This document shows, one piece after another, positions 7,042-20,187 of a stretch of DNA of 37,587 bases (position 1 is the stretch's first letter; each line of letters opens with the position of its first letter). The DNA comes from Shewanella decolorationis S12. Lineage in GTDB: Bacteria; Pseudomonadota; Gammaproteobacteria; Enterobacterales; Shewanellaceae. The notes under the pieces were generated by a model, which did no database searches, was not told where the DNA came from, and saw only the letters and a list, made by a program, of their open reading frames with translations. Position numbers and translations under genes: made by a program. The DNA lies in contig NZ_AXZL01000064.1 in the NCBI RefSeq assembly GCF_000485795.1, positions 1 to 37,587 of the forward strand, written 5' to 3'.

Positions 7042-8298
7042 CTAACACTGCACTTTCGGTAAATTCATCCATTTAGTAGTGTACTGCGGGGTTAATTTAT
7101 CCCTGCGCATGGCCCATTTATGCTCAATACCTTGGGCCGCCATAAATATGCAATCACTACCATAGCGTTGATTTAACTTATCAAAAGTTTGCATCAGTGC
7201 GGGGTTTTCGGTTGGAGCATGGAACAAATCATACTGAATATGCTTGGTGGGCATTAATTCTATTAACCCCACGCCAATTTTGTAATAACGCACACCTAAG
7301 CGGAAAACCTGTGGTAACACTCGTGATACTGCAGCCGTGATCTCTGCAGTGGATGCTGTAGGGCAAGGAAACTGCACCACAGCTTTATAACTCACTGGCC
7401 GCTCATCGTGGGGCGAATTACTGGCAAATACCAACATGCTTTTACAGCTTGAGCCTTGTTGCCTAGCTTTTGCGGCAGCGATCCCTACGTGCTTACACAG
7501 TGCTTGCTGCAGCGCATCAATATCGGTAATTCGCTCGCCAACGCTACGGGTTGAAAATATTTGCTGCTTATCGGCCCGCGCTTCATCCCATTGTTTGCAC
7601 ATTTGGCCGTTTAACTCGCGCACAGTGCGCTCGATTTCAATACTAAATTGTTTACGTGCCAGCCCTGGCGGCATGGCCGCCAATTGCGCCGCCGTAGTAA
7701 TGCCCATTAGGGTTAATTTGGCCGACAAGCGTCGCCCAATGCCCCACACTTCACCCACTGGCATTTGTTGCAATATCGCTAGGCGTTGCGGCTCTGACTC
7801 AATCACGCAAACACCGGCATAACCAGATATTTTTTTAGCGGCATGGTTAGCGATTTTGGCAAGCGTTAAGGTTGAACCAATGCCAACACACACCGGCAAG
7901 CGAGCCTCTTTCCACACAGCGCGACGGATCGCCTGTGCCTGCGTTTTTAAACACGTTATGGCGGGATAACAGCGAGCAAAAGAGAGAAAGGATTCGTCAA
8001 TCGAATATACGTATTGTTCGGGCGCAAAGCGCCCGATGATTTGCATCATTTTGGCCGACAAGTCGGCATACAATTCGTAATTGGACGATAGCGCAATCAC
8101 GCCCTTTTTCTGGCAAAGATCGCGTATTTGAAAGTAGGGCACAAATTTAGGGATACCCGCTTCTTTAGCCTGACGGTTGGCAGCGACGACCATTCCATCG
8201 TTATTACTGAGCACCACTACCGGTTTACCGCGCCAATCGGGCCGAAATACCTGCTCACAACTGCAGTAAAAACTATTGGCATCAACAAGGGCAAACAT
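7042..8298 (-). CDS. umuC: DNA polymerase V catalytic subunit UmuC
   Basis: A 418-residue Y-family DNA polymerase for error-prone synthesis across lesions. It opens MFALVDANSFYCSCE with metal ligand D6, and has YSIDESFLSF with D101 and E102, the same positions as in E. coli UmuC. A helix-hairpin-helix region (VGEVWGIGRRLSAKLTLMGI) and a C-terminal little-finger domain follow, giving normal full length. ATG 8296-8298 touches the umuD stop (TAAATG), so the two are translationally coupled. Expression should be SOS-controlled through the LexA box before umuD. Plasmid umuDC pairs (like mucAB and rumAB) raise UV survival and mutation. Confidence 0.95.
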   Translation of the reverse strand: MFALVDANSFYCSCEQVFRPDWRGKPVVVLSNNDGMVVAANRQAKEAGIPKFVPYFQIRDLCQKKGVIALSSNYELYADLSAKMMQIIGRFAPEQYVYSIDESFLSFARCYPAITCLKTQAQAIRRAVWKEARLPVCVGIGSTLTLAKIANHAAKKISGYAGVCVIESEPQRLAILQQMPVGEVWGIGRRLSAKLTLMGITTAAQLAAMPPGLARKQFSIEIERTVRELNGQMCKQWDEARADKQQIFSTRSVGERITDIDALQQALCKHVGIAAAKARQQGSSCKSMLVFASNSPHDERPVSYKAVVQFPCPTASTAEITAAVSRVLPQVFRLGVRYYKIGVGLIELMPTKHIQYDLFHAPTENPALMQTFDKLNQRYGSDCIFMAAQGIEHKWAMRRDKLTPQYTTKWMNLPKVQC

Positions 8299-8703
8299 TT
8301 AAGCACACAGCAACGAACTAGGGCGGTGACAGCGTATCGACCGGATCACCACGCCTTCGATACTAAATTCATCGTATTCATGCACTGGTACTGGTTGATA
8401 TTGTTCATTACATGACAACAGCAAACGCCTTTGGGTGTCGATGATCTTACAGACAAACAGGCCGTTAAAATTAGCGACTATCACATCACCATTGCGGGCG
8501 GTCTCATGGCGGTCCACGATTAATACATCACCATCATAAATCCCTACGCCTTGCATCGAATCCCCCTGCGCTACGCATAAAAAACTGGCACTAGGATGGG
8601 TGATAAGCAATTCATCAAGGCTAAGCCCAAGCTGAGTATATTCAGCTGCGGGGCTTTCAAAGCCGGTAATACCCGCTTGGGCTGGGATAGGAATAACGCG
8701 CAT
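8299..8703 (-). CDS. umuD: UmuD-type self-cleaving SOS peptidase
   Basis: A 134-residue S24-family protein; its RecA-stimulated cleavage product joins UmuC to form Pol V. Catalytic Ser49 (GDSM) and Lys86 (VCKI) are 37 residues apart, as in E. coli UmuD (S60 and K97). The segment TGFESPAAEY aligns with the E. coli cleavage region CGFPSPAADY, so cleavage before G14 is expected; the Cys-Gly bond is Thr-Gly here and an Ala-Gly lies three residues earlier. The N-terminal arm is about 11 residues shorter than in E. coli. It is the first gene of the umuDC operon. Confidence 0.93.
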   Translation of the reverse strand: MRVIPIPAQAGITGFESPAAEYTQLGLSLDELLITHPSASFLCVAQGDSMQGVGIYDGDVLIVDRHETARNGDVIVANFNGLFVCKIIDTQRRLLLSCNEQYQPVPVHEYDEFSIEGVVIRSIRCHRPSSLLCA

Positions 8704-8717
8704 AACACACCAATTAA

Positions 8718-8733
8718 CTGTATAAATATACAG
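8718..8733 (-). promoter_or_regulatory. LexA (SOS) box of umuDC
   Basis: CTGTATAAATATACAG fits CTGT-N8-ACAG exactly and sits in a longer near-palindrome (TTAACTG...CAGTTAA). It begins 15 bases before the umuD start. Confidence 0.9.
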
Positions 8734-8826
8734 TTAATTTTAGCAAGTCATCTAGTTTACACAAGCTCTAAAAATAATTTAGCTAATTAAAATAAAATTA
8801 TTTTAAAACATGATCATACAAAATAA

Positions 8827-8848
8827 ATGTATTACATTTGATATACAT
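8827..8848. promoter_or_regulatory. 22-bp palindrome family, copy 6
   Basis: ATGTATTACA, TTTGATA, TACAT. It lies between the end of the toxin gene and the umuD promoter, about 2.8 kb from parA. Confidence 0.6.
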
Positions 8849-8860
8849 AAAAGATAAATA

Positions 8861-9208
8861 TCACTTATACACTAAGCAGTGATTGATCAGCTGATTCTGT
8901 ATACTTTGTCGTTGGCTCAAAAAAAGTAACACTGTAATCAGGACTTCGTCACTAACGTAGCTAACCTCATACAGTATTCTAAAATCCTCTTTTATCGCAT
9001 GTCTTACCTGAGTAACTCCAAGCTCAACTAACTCTTGGCATAGTGAATGGCTAAGAGGATTTTGCGTAACAGAAACTTCAAAAGCATCAATAACGGCCTC
9101 AATTCTCTCTATTACAGCAATCTCTTCATTCCACTGAGCATAGTGAGATATGGCGCTATTTACGGTATCTTCAAATGTCTTGGTATATTCAAGTTTCACC
9201 ACAGACAT
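8861..9208 (-). CDS. RelE/ParE-superfamily toxin
   Basis: A 115-residue protein with the family layout: an N-terminal strand (VVKLEYTKTFEDTV), two helices, then the central strand pattern VTQVRHAIKEDFRILYEV and a C-terminal strand (VLITVLLFLSQRQ). RelE members cut mRNA on the ribosome and ParE members poison gyrase; sequence alone does not say which this is. It follows the Phd-like antitoxin by one base, a usual antitoxin-first operon. Confidence 0.8.
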   Translation of the reverse strand: MSVVKLEYTKTFEDTVNSAISHYAQWNEEIAVIERIEAVIDAFEVSVTQNPLSHSLCQELVELGVTQVRHAIKEDFRILYEVSYVSDEVLITVLLFLSQRQSIQNQLINHCLVYK

Positions 9209-9209
9209 A

Positions 9210-9467
9210 CTACTTATCCTTTAACGCGAGCTTACGATCCGCCAAGCGTTCCTTGAAAGTACTTGATGACATTGTTCGACCATTTTGTTGATCACTTTTC
9301 GCAAAACTGACCATCTTGAGTAAAGCTATCGCTTCATCGCGTCGATTTCTATCCTCTACAGACTCTATAACGTAAGCAGGGACACCATTTTGAGTAATAA
9401 TCATCGGCTCATCGAGTGACAAGTTCGCAGCATTTTTTTTCAAAAAACTAATTGTTTCTATGTTCAT
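9210..9467 (-). CDS. Phd/YefM-family antitoxin
   Basis: An 85-residue protein. The N-terminal half (MNIETISFLKKNAANLSLDE, then PMIITQNGVPAYVIESVEDR) is the Phd/YefM DNA-binding fold, and the polar C-terminal half would wrap the toxin. It lies immediately upstream of the RelE-like gene and presumably represses the operon from the palindromes at 9496-9535. Confidence 0.85.
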   Translation of the reverse strand: MNIETISFLKKNAANLSLDEPMIITQNGVPAYVIESVEDRNRRDEAIALLKMVSFAKSDQQNGRTMSSSTFKERLADRKLALKDK

Positions 9468-9495
9468 AGGGTTGCGCCTGGCTGATTGGTAGAGA

Positions 9496-9510
9496 ATATG
9501 GTAGCCATAT
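9496..9510 (-). promoter_or_regulatory. Antitoxin operator palindrome
   Basis: ATATGG-TAG-CCATAT is a perfect inverted repeat starting 29 bases before the antitoxin start. A second TATGGTAG with a looser partner follows at about 9514-9535. Position and symmetry suit a Phd-type autorepressor. Confidence 0.6.
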
Positions 9511-9601
9511 TGACTATGGTAGTAATCATATCACAGACAAGCAAAAAGACTAAATAAAGACCAAATATAGACTGTTCTTATACAAATGGCAGTCGATCAA
9601 C

Positions 9602-9622
9602 TTGAAATTGTTACTTTTTCAA
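9602..9622. promoter_or_regulatory. 21-bp palindrome family, copy 5
   Basis: TTGA-AATT-GTTAC-TTTT-TCAA, a full match. It stands about 135 bases upstream of the antitoxin gene. Confidence 0.65.
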
Positions 9623-9665
9623 AATTAATTTTATGAGAATTGCGCTATTTTTATAGTAATTTTTG

Positions 9666-9701
9666 AACGGGCATTTTTTGCAATGCAAAAAAATGCCCGT
9701 T
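9666..9701. repeat. 36-bp palindrome containing TTTTGCAATGCAAAA
   Basis: AACGGGCATTTTTTGCA pairs with TGCAAAAAAATGCCCGTT almost perfectly. It contains copy 1 (9676-9690) of the dispersed 15-bp palindrome. It could form a long hairpin in either strand; no gene ends directly at it. Confidence 0.7.
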
Positions 9702-9872
9702 AAATGTCTCAGGAAAATTCCAATACCGAGCACCATTATTACATCTCAAAACTAGGCGTTGATGCGTGGTAAGCCCTCTTTCCCTTTATTTTTCTCATAT
9801 TTTCCACTCGGTCGAGACAACGACGCGGGGAGTCTCCGCATCACAAGCACTCCCCTTGTTAACCCCCGCGCC

Positions 9873-9913
9873 TTGCGCTCTAGGTGAAATTAAAAACTTC
9901 ACCTAGAGCGCAA
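9873..9913. repeat. Long hairpin with 16-bp perfect arms
   Basis: TTGCGCTCTAGGTGAA and TTCACCTAGAGCGCAA flank a 9-base AT loop. No U-run follows on either side, so it is not an obvious terminator. The interval 9468-10089 has no gene that I can support. Confidence 0.75.
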
Positions 9914-10065
9914 CACATCAAGCTTTGTAACGCTTTCATTGTTCAGATTTCATTGTACAAATTAAAGCAATAAATGCCGTCAAACGGGATCGCTAAAACA
10001 CCACCATTTCACTCAAAAACACCCCATCGATATACACCTCATTGAACCTAAAACCGTTATAAAAA

Positions 10066-10080
10066 TTTTGCATTGCAAAA
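10066..10080. repeat. Dispersed palindrome TTTTGCATTGCAAAA, copy 2
   Basis: Lies 10 bases beyond the stop of the short recombinase, inside a larger inverted repeat CGTTAT...ATAACG. Confidence 0.7.
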
Positions 10081-10089
10081 AATAACGAT

Positions 10090-10722
10090 TTATCCCCAGG
10101 CATTCATCACTAAGCTATGCCGTTCTTCACTCAGCACCTGCAGATAGATTTCCGTGGTTTTACTGTCGCTATGGCCCATGAGTTGACTGATCACATGCAG
10201 CGGCACAGGTGGATTCGCCGTAACCATTGCCACTCCAAAGCCGTGCCGTAGCCCTTTACCAGTTGCTTGCGCTCCCACAATCCCCGCTCTATCCATCACC
10301 CGTTTAACCAAGCGGTAAGCCGTGGGCCGACTCATTGACCACAAAGGCGCATCGATAACGAGATCACGGCGCAGCTGTGAACGTAAACCAAACACCAGAT
10401 CCAAGTGTTCAATTAAGGATGGGGGTACAGGGACGCTGCGGAACTGAGCTTGCTTCAGCCGACCTTGTTGGTCGGTTTTGTGTTTCTTTAAGCTGTGGAT
10501 CACAATGGCACTATCATTGATCATCACTCGCCTGGACGTGATGGCCAAGGCTTCAGACGGACGGCAACCGGTGTAATGTAGGACATGACAAAACATCCTA
10601 TCACTTGGCGATTCTAAGGCACTGGCATCGAGGAAGCGCCGCCGCTCTTCCGCGGTTAAATACAGTCTTTCACCCTCTGGACTAAACAGGCGCATTTCGG
10701 GGGAAATTTCAGGGTTTTGCAT
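10090..10722 (-). CDS. Short tyrosine recombinase (catalytic domain only)
   Basis: A 210-residue member of the phage-integrase family. Catalytic residues read in order: R54 (GCRPSEAL), K79/K80, K156-G-L-R159 (Lys where His is usual in the HxxR box), H184 (LMGHSD) and Y193 (EIYLQ). There is no N-terminal core-binding domain; at this length it resembles plasmid multimer resolvases such as ResD of F more than phage integrases. Two related inverted-repeat sites start 6 bases upstream of its ATG. It may resolve plasmid dimers, which is inference from size and sites. Confidence 0.82.
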   Translation of the reverse strand: MQNPEISPEMRLFSPEGERLYLTAEERRRFLDASALESPSDRMFCHVLHYTGCRPSEALAITSRRVMINDSAIVIHSLKKHKTDQQGRLKQAQFRSVPVPPSLIEHLDLVFGLRSQLRRDLVIDAPLWSMSRPTAYRLVKRVMDRAGIVGAQATGKGLRHGFGVAMVTANPPVPLHVISQLMGHSDSKTTEIYLQVLSEERHSLVMNAWG

Positions 10723-10727
10723 GGGCT

Positions 10728-10850
10728 TGAATCAGTTCTTTGGAGATTTGATTCATCTTAAGGGAAAAAACCGCCCCAGAATAGCCGCAAACGGGGCAAT
10801 AGGGCGGGTTTTAGCGGCTCGCGTGAATCAGTCTGGTGTAGAGTGATTCA
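10728..10850. other. Two candidate recombinase sites upstream of the short recombinase
   Basis: Site A (10728-10755) is TGAATCA, 14 bases, TGATTCA. Site B (10824-10850) is TGAATCA, 13 bases, TGATTCA, extended by G and C outside. They lie as direct repeats 96 bases apart, with a GC-rich inverted repeat (CCGCCC...GGGCGG) between. Inverted 7-8 bp arms around a 13-14 base centre suit either recombinase core sites or a repressor operator. Confidence 0.5.
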
Positions 10851-10970
10851 CTGGCTCATTTTTGGACAAAAGTGAGTTAGACTGTTAACTCAGATTAATT
10901 GGTTTCAGATTACAAAATGTATTGCTAAGAACGATATTTGATTTAATAAAAGTAAACCGCTTGCAGGGTT

Positions 10971-11008
10971 ATTGCACTGTCTGTTGCCCATAACATAGAC
11001 AGTGCAAT
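10971..11008 (-). terminator. Hairpin at the end of the metal-efflux operon
   Basis: ATTGCACTGTCT and AGACAGTGCAAT are perfect 12-base arms, starting 9 bases past the last gene of the operon. There is no clear U-run, so termination or 3'-end protection is inferred. Confidence 0.55.
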
Positions 11009-11016
11009 CTTGGCGA

Positions 11017-11349
11017 CTAGAACTTGTTCGTGTCTTTGACTTCTAAAAGCTCGCCGTTACTGGCTATTTTGAGAAAAACTTGTTTTTGAGTCGTTGGGTT
11101 AACGGCACTGACCACGTAGTAATTGCCTTCAAAGCTGACGATTGATAATTGTGCCTCAGGCAAGTCTTTCCATGTTCCCTCTAATTTACCCACCTCAAAA
11201 CCAAAGTCTTTAAATGTCATTTGATTAAGCGATTTAGCTGCCACCTTTAAGGCACCTTGACCGCTGATCACTCCGTGATCCGCATGGGCCAATACATTGC
11301 CACTCATTAACGCTGTGCATAGGGTGAATACTGATAATAATTGTTTCAT
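11017..11349 (-). CDS. Small periplasmic protein of the metal-efflux operon (DUF6488-like)
   Basis: I start it at ATG 11349 (110 residues), which has GGAG six bases upstream; the frame runs open to 11370. A signal peptide (MKQLLSVFTLCTALMSGNVLA) is followed by a His-rich mature N-terminus (HADHG) that could bind metal. The rest resembles small periplasmic proteins often found beside Czc-type pumps, provisionally DUF6488. It is the last gene of the operon. Confidence 0.6.
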   Translation of the reverse strand: MKQLLSVFTLCTALMSGNVLAHADHGVISGQGALKVAAKSLNQMTFKDFGFEVGKLEGTWKDLPEAQLSIVSFEGNYYVVSAVNPTTQKQVFLKIASNGELLEVKDTNKF

Positions 11350-11370
11350 CGTTTTCTCCAATTTTGCCAA

Positions 11371-11901
11371 TTATTGTTTTAAACCAATGACTTCATATTG
11401 TCCTTTTACCTGTAACTGAACGGCAATAGGCTTATCTGTCTTGTTTTTCCAATACCAACCATGCGACCCCGCGAAAGGTGCAGTAAAGCTCCCTTTCATT
11501 TCGTTTGATGTCGCTATGGTGTAACTCTCAAAATAGCCAGTGGTATCTCCCTCAGGTTCACCATGTAGGTCAAAATACAAAGCATCGCCATCGGTCATCC
11601 ATTCGTAGGTCATTTTGGCATACTGTGGCATGGCAAATTTATATTCGACACCGCGACCCGCCGGAACCACCACTTCAATGGTTTGAAACTCCGTATTACT
11701 TGCTTGGGCTCCCGTCACCGCAACAGCACCATCCGCTTCAGCGGCCTGTGCAATTGAGGTTAATCCCAGTTTTTGACCTACGCCTGTAGGATCGATGTTG
11801 TACTCGGCTGGCAGAATAAAAGTGACCAGCGCAATGGCCGCCACTACCGTTGCCGATACGCTCGCTTTGACCAAGGTTTTTGTACTTACAGTGTGTTGCA
11901 T
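11371..11901 (-). CDS. Transmembrane anchor protein of the metal-efflux operon
   Basis: A 176-residue protein with one N-terminal membrane span (about 12-31, VKASVSATVVAAIALVTFIL) and an extracytoplasmic domain of about 140 residues rich in aromatic residues (KMTYEWMTDGDALYFDLHGE, GSHGWYWKNKT). Similar proteins are annotated as transmembrane anchor proteins next to HME-type RND pumps; their task is not established. It lies between the HupE/UreJ-like and small periplasmic genes on the same strand. Confidence 0.6.
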   Translation of the reverse strand: MQHTVSTKTLVKASVSATVVAAIALVTFILPAEYNIDPTGVGQKLGLTSIAQAAEADGAVAVTGAQASNTEFQTIEVVVPAGRGVEYKFAMPQYAKMTYEWMTDGDALYFDLHGEPEGDTTGYFESYTIATSNEMKGSFTAPFAGSHGWYWKNKTDKPIAVQLQVKGQYEVIGLKQ

Positions 11902-11920
11902 AATCTTCTCTTATAATCGT

Positions 11921-17013
<5,093 letters not shown>

Positions 17014-17017
<4 letters not shown>

Positions 17018-18297
17018 TGAGAAATGGATGTGCCTGTTAGGCGTTGAATTTCAATGTGTTGTAAATGCAAACTTTCAAAGGCATCCAGCAACTGATATTG
17101 AGCACTGAGTAATTCCCGATACACGTCATTGTATTGGTTGTAGCTGAGCAGACCTTTATCAAAGGCATTGCTTGCCTCAGACAGAGCTTTTTCAAGGGTT
17201 GGCACTATGTCACTGCGCACTGTATCGATAACATGTGCAGAATGTGCCATTTCCTGTAACAGCACATACAACTGGGCATCCTGAGCCTGCATTAATGCGT
17301 TTTGCTCATTGGCGAGTACATCTTGCTGTGCTTGTAAGGCGGCTATGGTTCCCGCATTACGGTCACTTGAACCCCAAGGGATAGAAATACCCGCGACTAA
17401 GCCAAAATCATCACTCGCCTCATAGCGCCTCACGCCAGCGGTCACTTGCCACTGCGGCTTAGCTTCTATTCGTGCGAGCTCCATTTGCGATTGAGCAATG
17501 CGTTGCGCAGTCGCAAACTGTTGAAAACGAGGATGCTTTTTTAACAAGTTAAGCTGACTGTCAACTGATGGCACAGCAGGCATATCAAGCAGATTGCCGT
17601 TGAAACGATAGGATGCCTTAGGCTTTCCCCACTGTGATGCCAATTGATATTGGCTGGCTTTGAGTTCATGCTCGATATCTTCGACGGCCAAGCCACGACG
17701 GATAAGCTCAGCCTTTGCCAACTGTGTTTCAACCGCAGAACTCTTTCCCGCTTGCACACGTTTAGCAACGGTTTTGACAACCTCTTTTGCCTGCTTTTCT
17801 GCTATCAGATTGAGCTTGAGGCGTTCTTGCTTCACTAACAAATCAATAAAATGTTTAGCCACCTGTGAAGACAAATCCAAGGCTTTGATTTGTTTTTCTA
17901 TCTCTAATTGAGTGGCCTCTGTTTTAGCCGTGTTAACACGACTATCAATCAAATCTTGTTGCAGTAACCATGAAAAACTGAGCGTAGATTGCATACTTTT
18001 CAGAGCACTGTGTTCACCAGTACCCAGGGCATCCTCAATCATCAAACCTATTTCAGGCCGCTCACCGACACTTGCCTGCTGTATTCGCCCTTCCATCACG
18101 CGCTGCTGCGAGTTGAAAATCTGTAATTCTGGGTGTTGCTGAAGTGTCAAAGTCACAGCATCGGCTAAGGTGAGTGTTTGTGGCGCTTCATTCGATACCG
18201 CAACGGCAGGGAATACTAAACACATTCCTAGCACAATGGCGGAAAACCGATAGCTAATCGGTTTTTTAGTTCTGACGTTAAAAAGCAAGTCTCTCAT
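17014..18297 (-). CDS. czcC: CzcC-type outer-membrane factor
   Basis: A 427-residue TolC-superfamily channel. It has a long signal peptide (span about FSAIVLGMCLVFPAVAV) and two OEP repeats of long helices. ATG 18297 has AAGGA six bases upstream; the TTG at 18303 would leave no spacing. A palindrome (18243-18265) falls in the codons just before the signal-peptide core and matches one in the operon promoter. The first structural gene of the pump, 13 bases after the M56 protease gene. Confidence 0.88.
18243..18265. promoter_or_regulatory. Palindrome inside the czcC 5' coding region
   Basis: AAAACCGAT, AGCTA, ATCGGTTTT. It shares both arms and spacer length with the promoter palindrome at 19718-19746. 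Possible internal operator or hairpin affecting czcC translation. Confidence 0.5.
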
Positions 18298-18310
18298 TCC
18301 CAATCCTTAA

Positions 18311-19291
18311 TTAATGGGTGAAGAAGGTTTCGATAATGTGGTGAAGGCTATCGACAGTTGAAGCGGTTAAAAGTGGGACGATGGCTAAGAATAACAACGT
18401 TAAACTGATCGCCAATCGGGAAGACGTTAACCTAGGTTGAATCAGTCGCTGTACTCGAACACTGGTTTGATCGTTACCGAAATAACTTGTCTGTAAACCA
18501 TCACAACCAAGAGTTACGCTTCGCTGCATTCGAGCTACATTTATCAAGGCTTGAGCGACATCTAGATTGTCATGCTCAGTGGTCACAGCATGATCTGCAA
18601 GCTGTTCAGTCAACAGGGTAAAATGTCCGATTAAATTGCGTTTGGCCGCTTTCGGATAAAAACCAGCAAATGCAGCAAAGATGACTTTAAATAAAGGGTC
18701 TCGAGCCACGACATGCGCCATTTCATGTCGAACAATAATATCGAGTTGCTGTTCTGTAACCTTTTCTTGCAATCCTGTGGTCAGGTAAATCTTAGGGGAC
18801 ACTAGACCTGTGGTGAAGGCCGCAGGAATTGCTTGTGCTAACGAATAATAGCGCTGCTGAGTTATAGTCACCTGAGGTTGGAACTCTGATAATCCAATCA
18901 GAGATGCCATTGTTGATGATTGCTTTTTACGTACATAAATGGTCGAGATCATCGACCATATCAAATAACCGAAGGCCGACAACAAGGTAAAAGCATGCCA
19001 ACTGCTGAAGCTAAAGATGTCGACGTGATGCCAATGAGCGAATTCATTTAACCAAGCAGTAGAAAACAACTCTTGCTGCCTTGGCCAGAAAAAGGCAGCA
19101 CAGCTTATGGCTACCCACCAAGGTACAGTAACCAAAGCCCATAGGATAACTTTACGTAACCTAAAAGTAAGATGCTCGAATCTTGGCAAAGTTAATCGTA
19201 GGGCGATCGAGATGCACGCAACACTGATAGCAAATGCCAGCACTGCAACACTCAATAAATTTAGTGCTATCGCTAAATCGCCAACAAACAT
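18311..19291 (-). CDS. BlaR1/MecR1-like M56 membrane metalloprotease
   Basis: A 326-residue protein. Several membrane spans lie at about 7-31, 47-69, 97-120 and near the C-terminus. Zinc site H189-E-M-A-H193 is followed by ARDPL, as in M56 peptidases; a later LLTEQLADHAVT gives the usual Glu and Asp. It lacks the penicillin-binding sensor domain of BlaR1 (about 585 residues), so the signal is not a beta-lactam. With the BlaI-like repressor 8 bases upstream it forms a sense-and-cleave pair; metal sensing is inferred from the operon. Confidence 0.85.
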   Translation of the reverse strand: MFVGDLAIALNLLSVAVLAFAISVACISIALRLTLPRFEHLTFRLRKVILWALVTVPWWVAISCAAFFWPRQQELFSTAWLNEFAHWHHVDIFSFSSWHAFTLLSAFGYLIWSMISTIYVRKKQSSTMASLIGLSEFQPQVTITQQRYYSLAQAIPAAFTTGLVSPKIYLTTGLQEKVTEQQLDIIVRHEMAHVVARDPLFKVIFAAFAGFYPKAAKRNLIGHFTLLTEQLADHAVTTEHDNLDVAQALINVARMQRSVTLGCDGLQTSYFGNDQTSVRVQRLIQPRLTSSRLAISLTLLFLAIVPLLTASTVDSLHHIIETFFTH

Positions 19292-19299
19292 AACCCTAA

Positions 19300-19677
19300 T
19301 TATCCTTTCCGAAGTTTACGTTGTTCTTCAATTAAATGTTCTAGCATATCGAGTTGGGCATCATTCAGATTAGCTGATGCGGAACTAAATGCCGCAATGA
19401 GACTATGCTCACCTTCTTCGACAAAGTCGCTAGTGATATTGGTAATAAGTGTAGCGATCAACGCTTCTCGGTCGACTTTTGCCCTGTAAAAATAGGCATG
19501 TCCTTGCTTGGTTCGACTCAGCAATCCTTTTTTAAATAAGCGTTCTAAAGTGCTCTGAATGGTATTAAGAGAGTTCCCTCTAGAGACACCAAGCACAGCA
19601 TGTACTTGCTTTGCATCAGCTTCAGATTCTGTCCACAGATGCTGCAAAACCTGTTTTTCTAGTTCACCTAACTGCAT
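19300..19677 (-). CDS. BlaI/MecI/CopY-family repressor
   Basis: A 125-residue winged-helix protein: MQLGELEKQVLQHLW, then recognition-helix region GNSLNTIQSTLERLFKKGLL and wing GHAYFYRAKV, with a C-terminal dimer and cleavage region. The first gene of an eight-gene minus-strand operon running to 11017. It probably represses this operon and perhaps the divergent DUF3147-type gene from the palindrome at 19718-19746, and is removed when the M56 partner is activated. No CopY-like CxC metal site is present, so sensing should lie in the M56 protein. Confidence 0.88.
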   Translation of the reverse strand: MQLGELEKQVLQHLWTESEADAKQVHAVLGVSRGNSLNTIQSTLERLFKKGLLSRTKQGHAYFYRAKVDREALIATLITNITSDFVEEGEHSLIAAFSSASANLNDAQLDMLEHLIEEQRKLRKG

Positions 19678-19717
19678 AACACTTTTCTCTTTCCATAATG
19701 AACGATATAATGACAGA

Positions 19718-19746
19718 ACAAAAACCGATAGGCAATCGGTTTTTGT
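19718..19746. promoter_or_regulatory. Operator candidate of the metal-efflux operon
   Basis: ACAAAAACCGAT, AGGCA, ATCGGTTTTTGT: perfect 12-base arms. It lies between the repressor gene (minus) and the DUF3147-type gene (plus), so it could control both directions. Its arms recur at 18243-18265. It lacks the TACA/TGTA core of known BlaI operators. Confidence 0.6.
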
Positions 19747-19766
19747 CTATTCAAGGAGAGGACACT

Positions 19767-20117
19767 ATGGGCTGGTTAATTACGAAGTATCTGATCACAG
19801 CTGCTATAGTCGTCGCCGCTTCTGAGCTTGCTAAGCGCAGCGATAAACTAGGAGCGCTCATCGTCGCGCTACCATTAGTCACTATTTTGGCAATGATTTG
19901 GCTCTATGTTGAAAAACAGCCAATGGAGAAAATAGCAAACCACGCGTGGTACACATTTTGGTATGTTGTACCGACTTTGCCTATGTTTTTGATCTTTCCC
20001 TCTTTATTGCAGCGCTTTGATTTTTGGCCATCCTTACTCATTGGTGTAGTGATAACCGTACTTTGCTTTGGGCTGTTTGCACTGCTCGTAAAATTATTTG
20101 GGATAAATTTAATCTGA
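19767..20117 (+). CDS. DUF3147-type membrane protein
   Basis: About 116 residues from ATG 19767, with AAGGAGAGG just upstream; the frame is open from 19698 without another good start. It is four short membrane spans in sequence (GWLITKYLITAAIVVAASEL, LGALIVALPLVTILAMIWLY, TFWYVVPTLPMFLIFPSLL, LLIGVVITVLCFGLFALLVK). This matches the DUF3147 pattern of small membrane proteins, function unknown. Transcribed divergently from the repressor, probably as part of the same regulon. Confidence 0.75.
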   Translation: MGWLITKYLITAAIVVAASELAKRSDKLGALIVALPLVTILAMIWLYVEKQPMEKIANHAWYTFWYVVPTLPMFLIFPSLLQRFDFWPSLLIGVVITVLCFGLFALLVKLFGINLI

Positions 20118-20187
20118 AAGCACAGTATTCTTAATGAGAGGGGCACTCTTTCAGATTACTAAAATTTGGTCAATCAACGATTATTTA

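Noticed and set aside
18311..19677. Beta-lactam resistance regulation by the BlaI/BlaR1-like pair
   Set aside because: No beta-lactamase or penicillin-binding gene is present and the M56 protein lacks the sensor domain.
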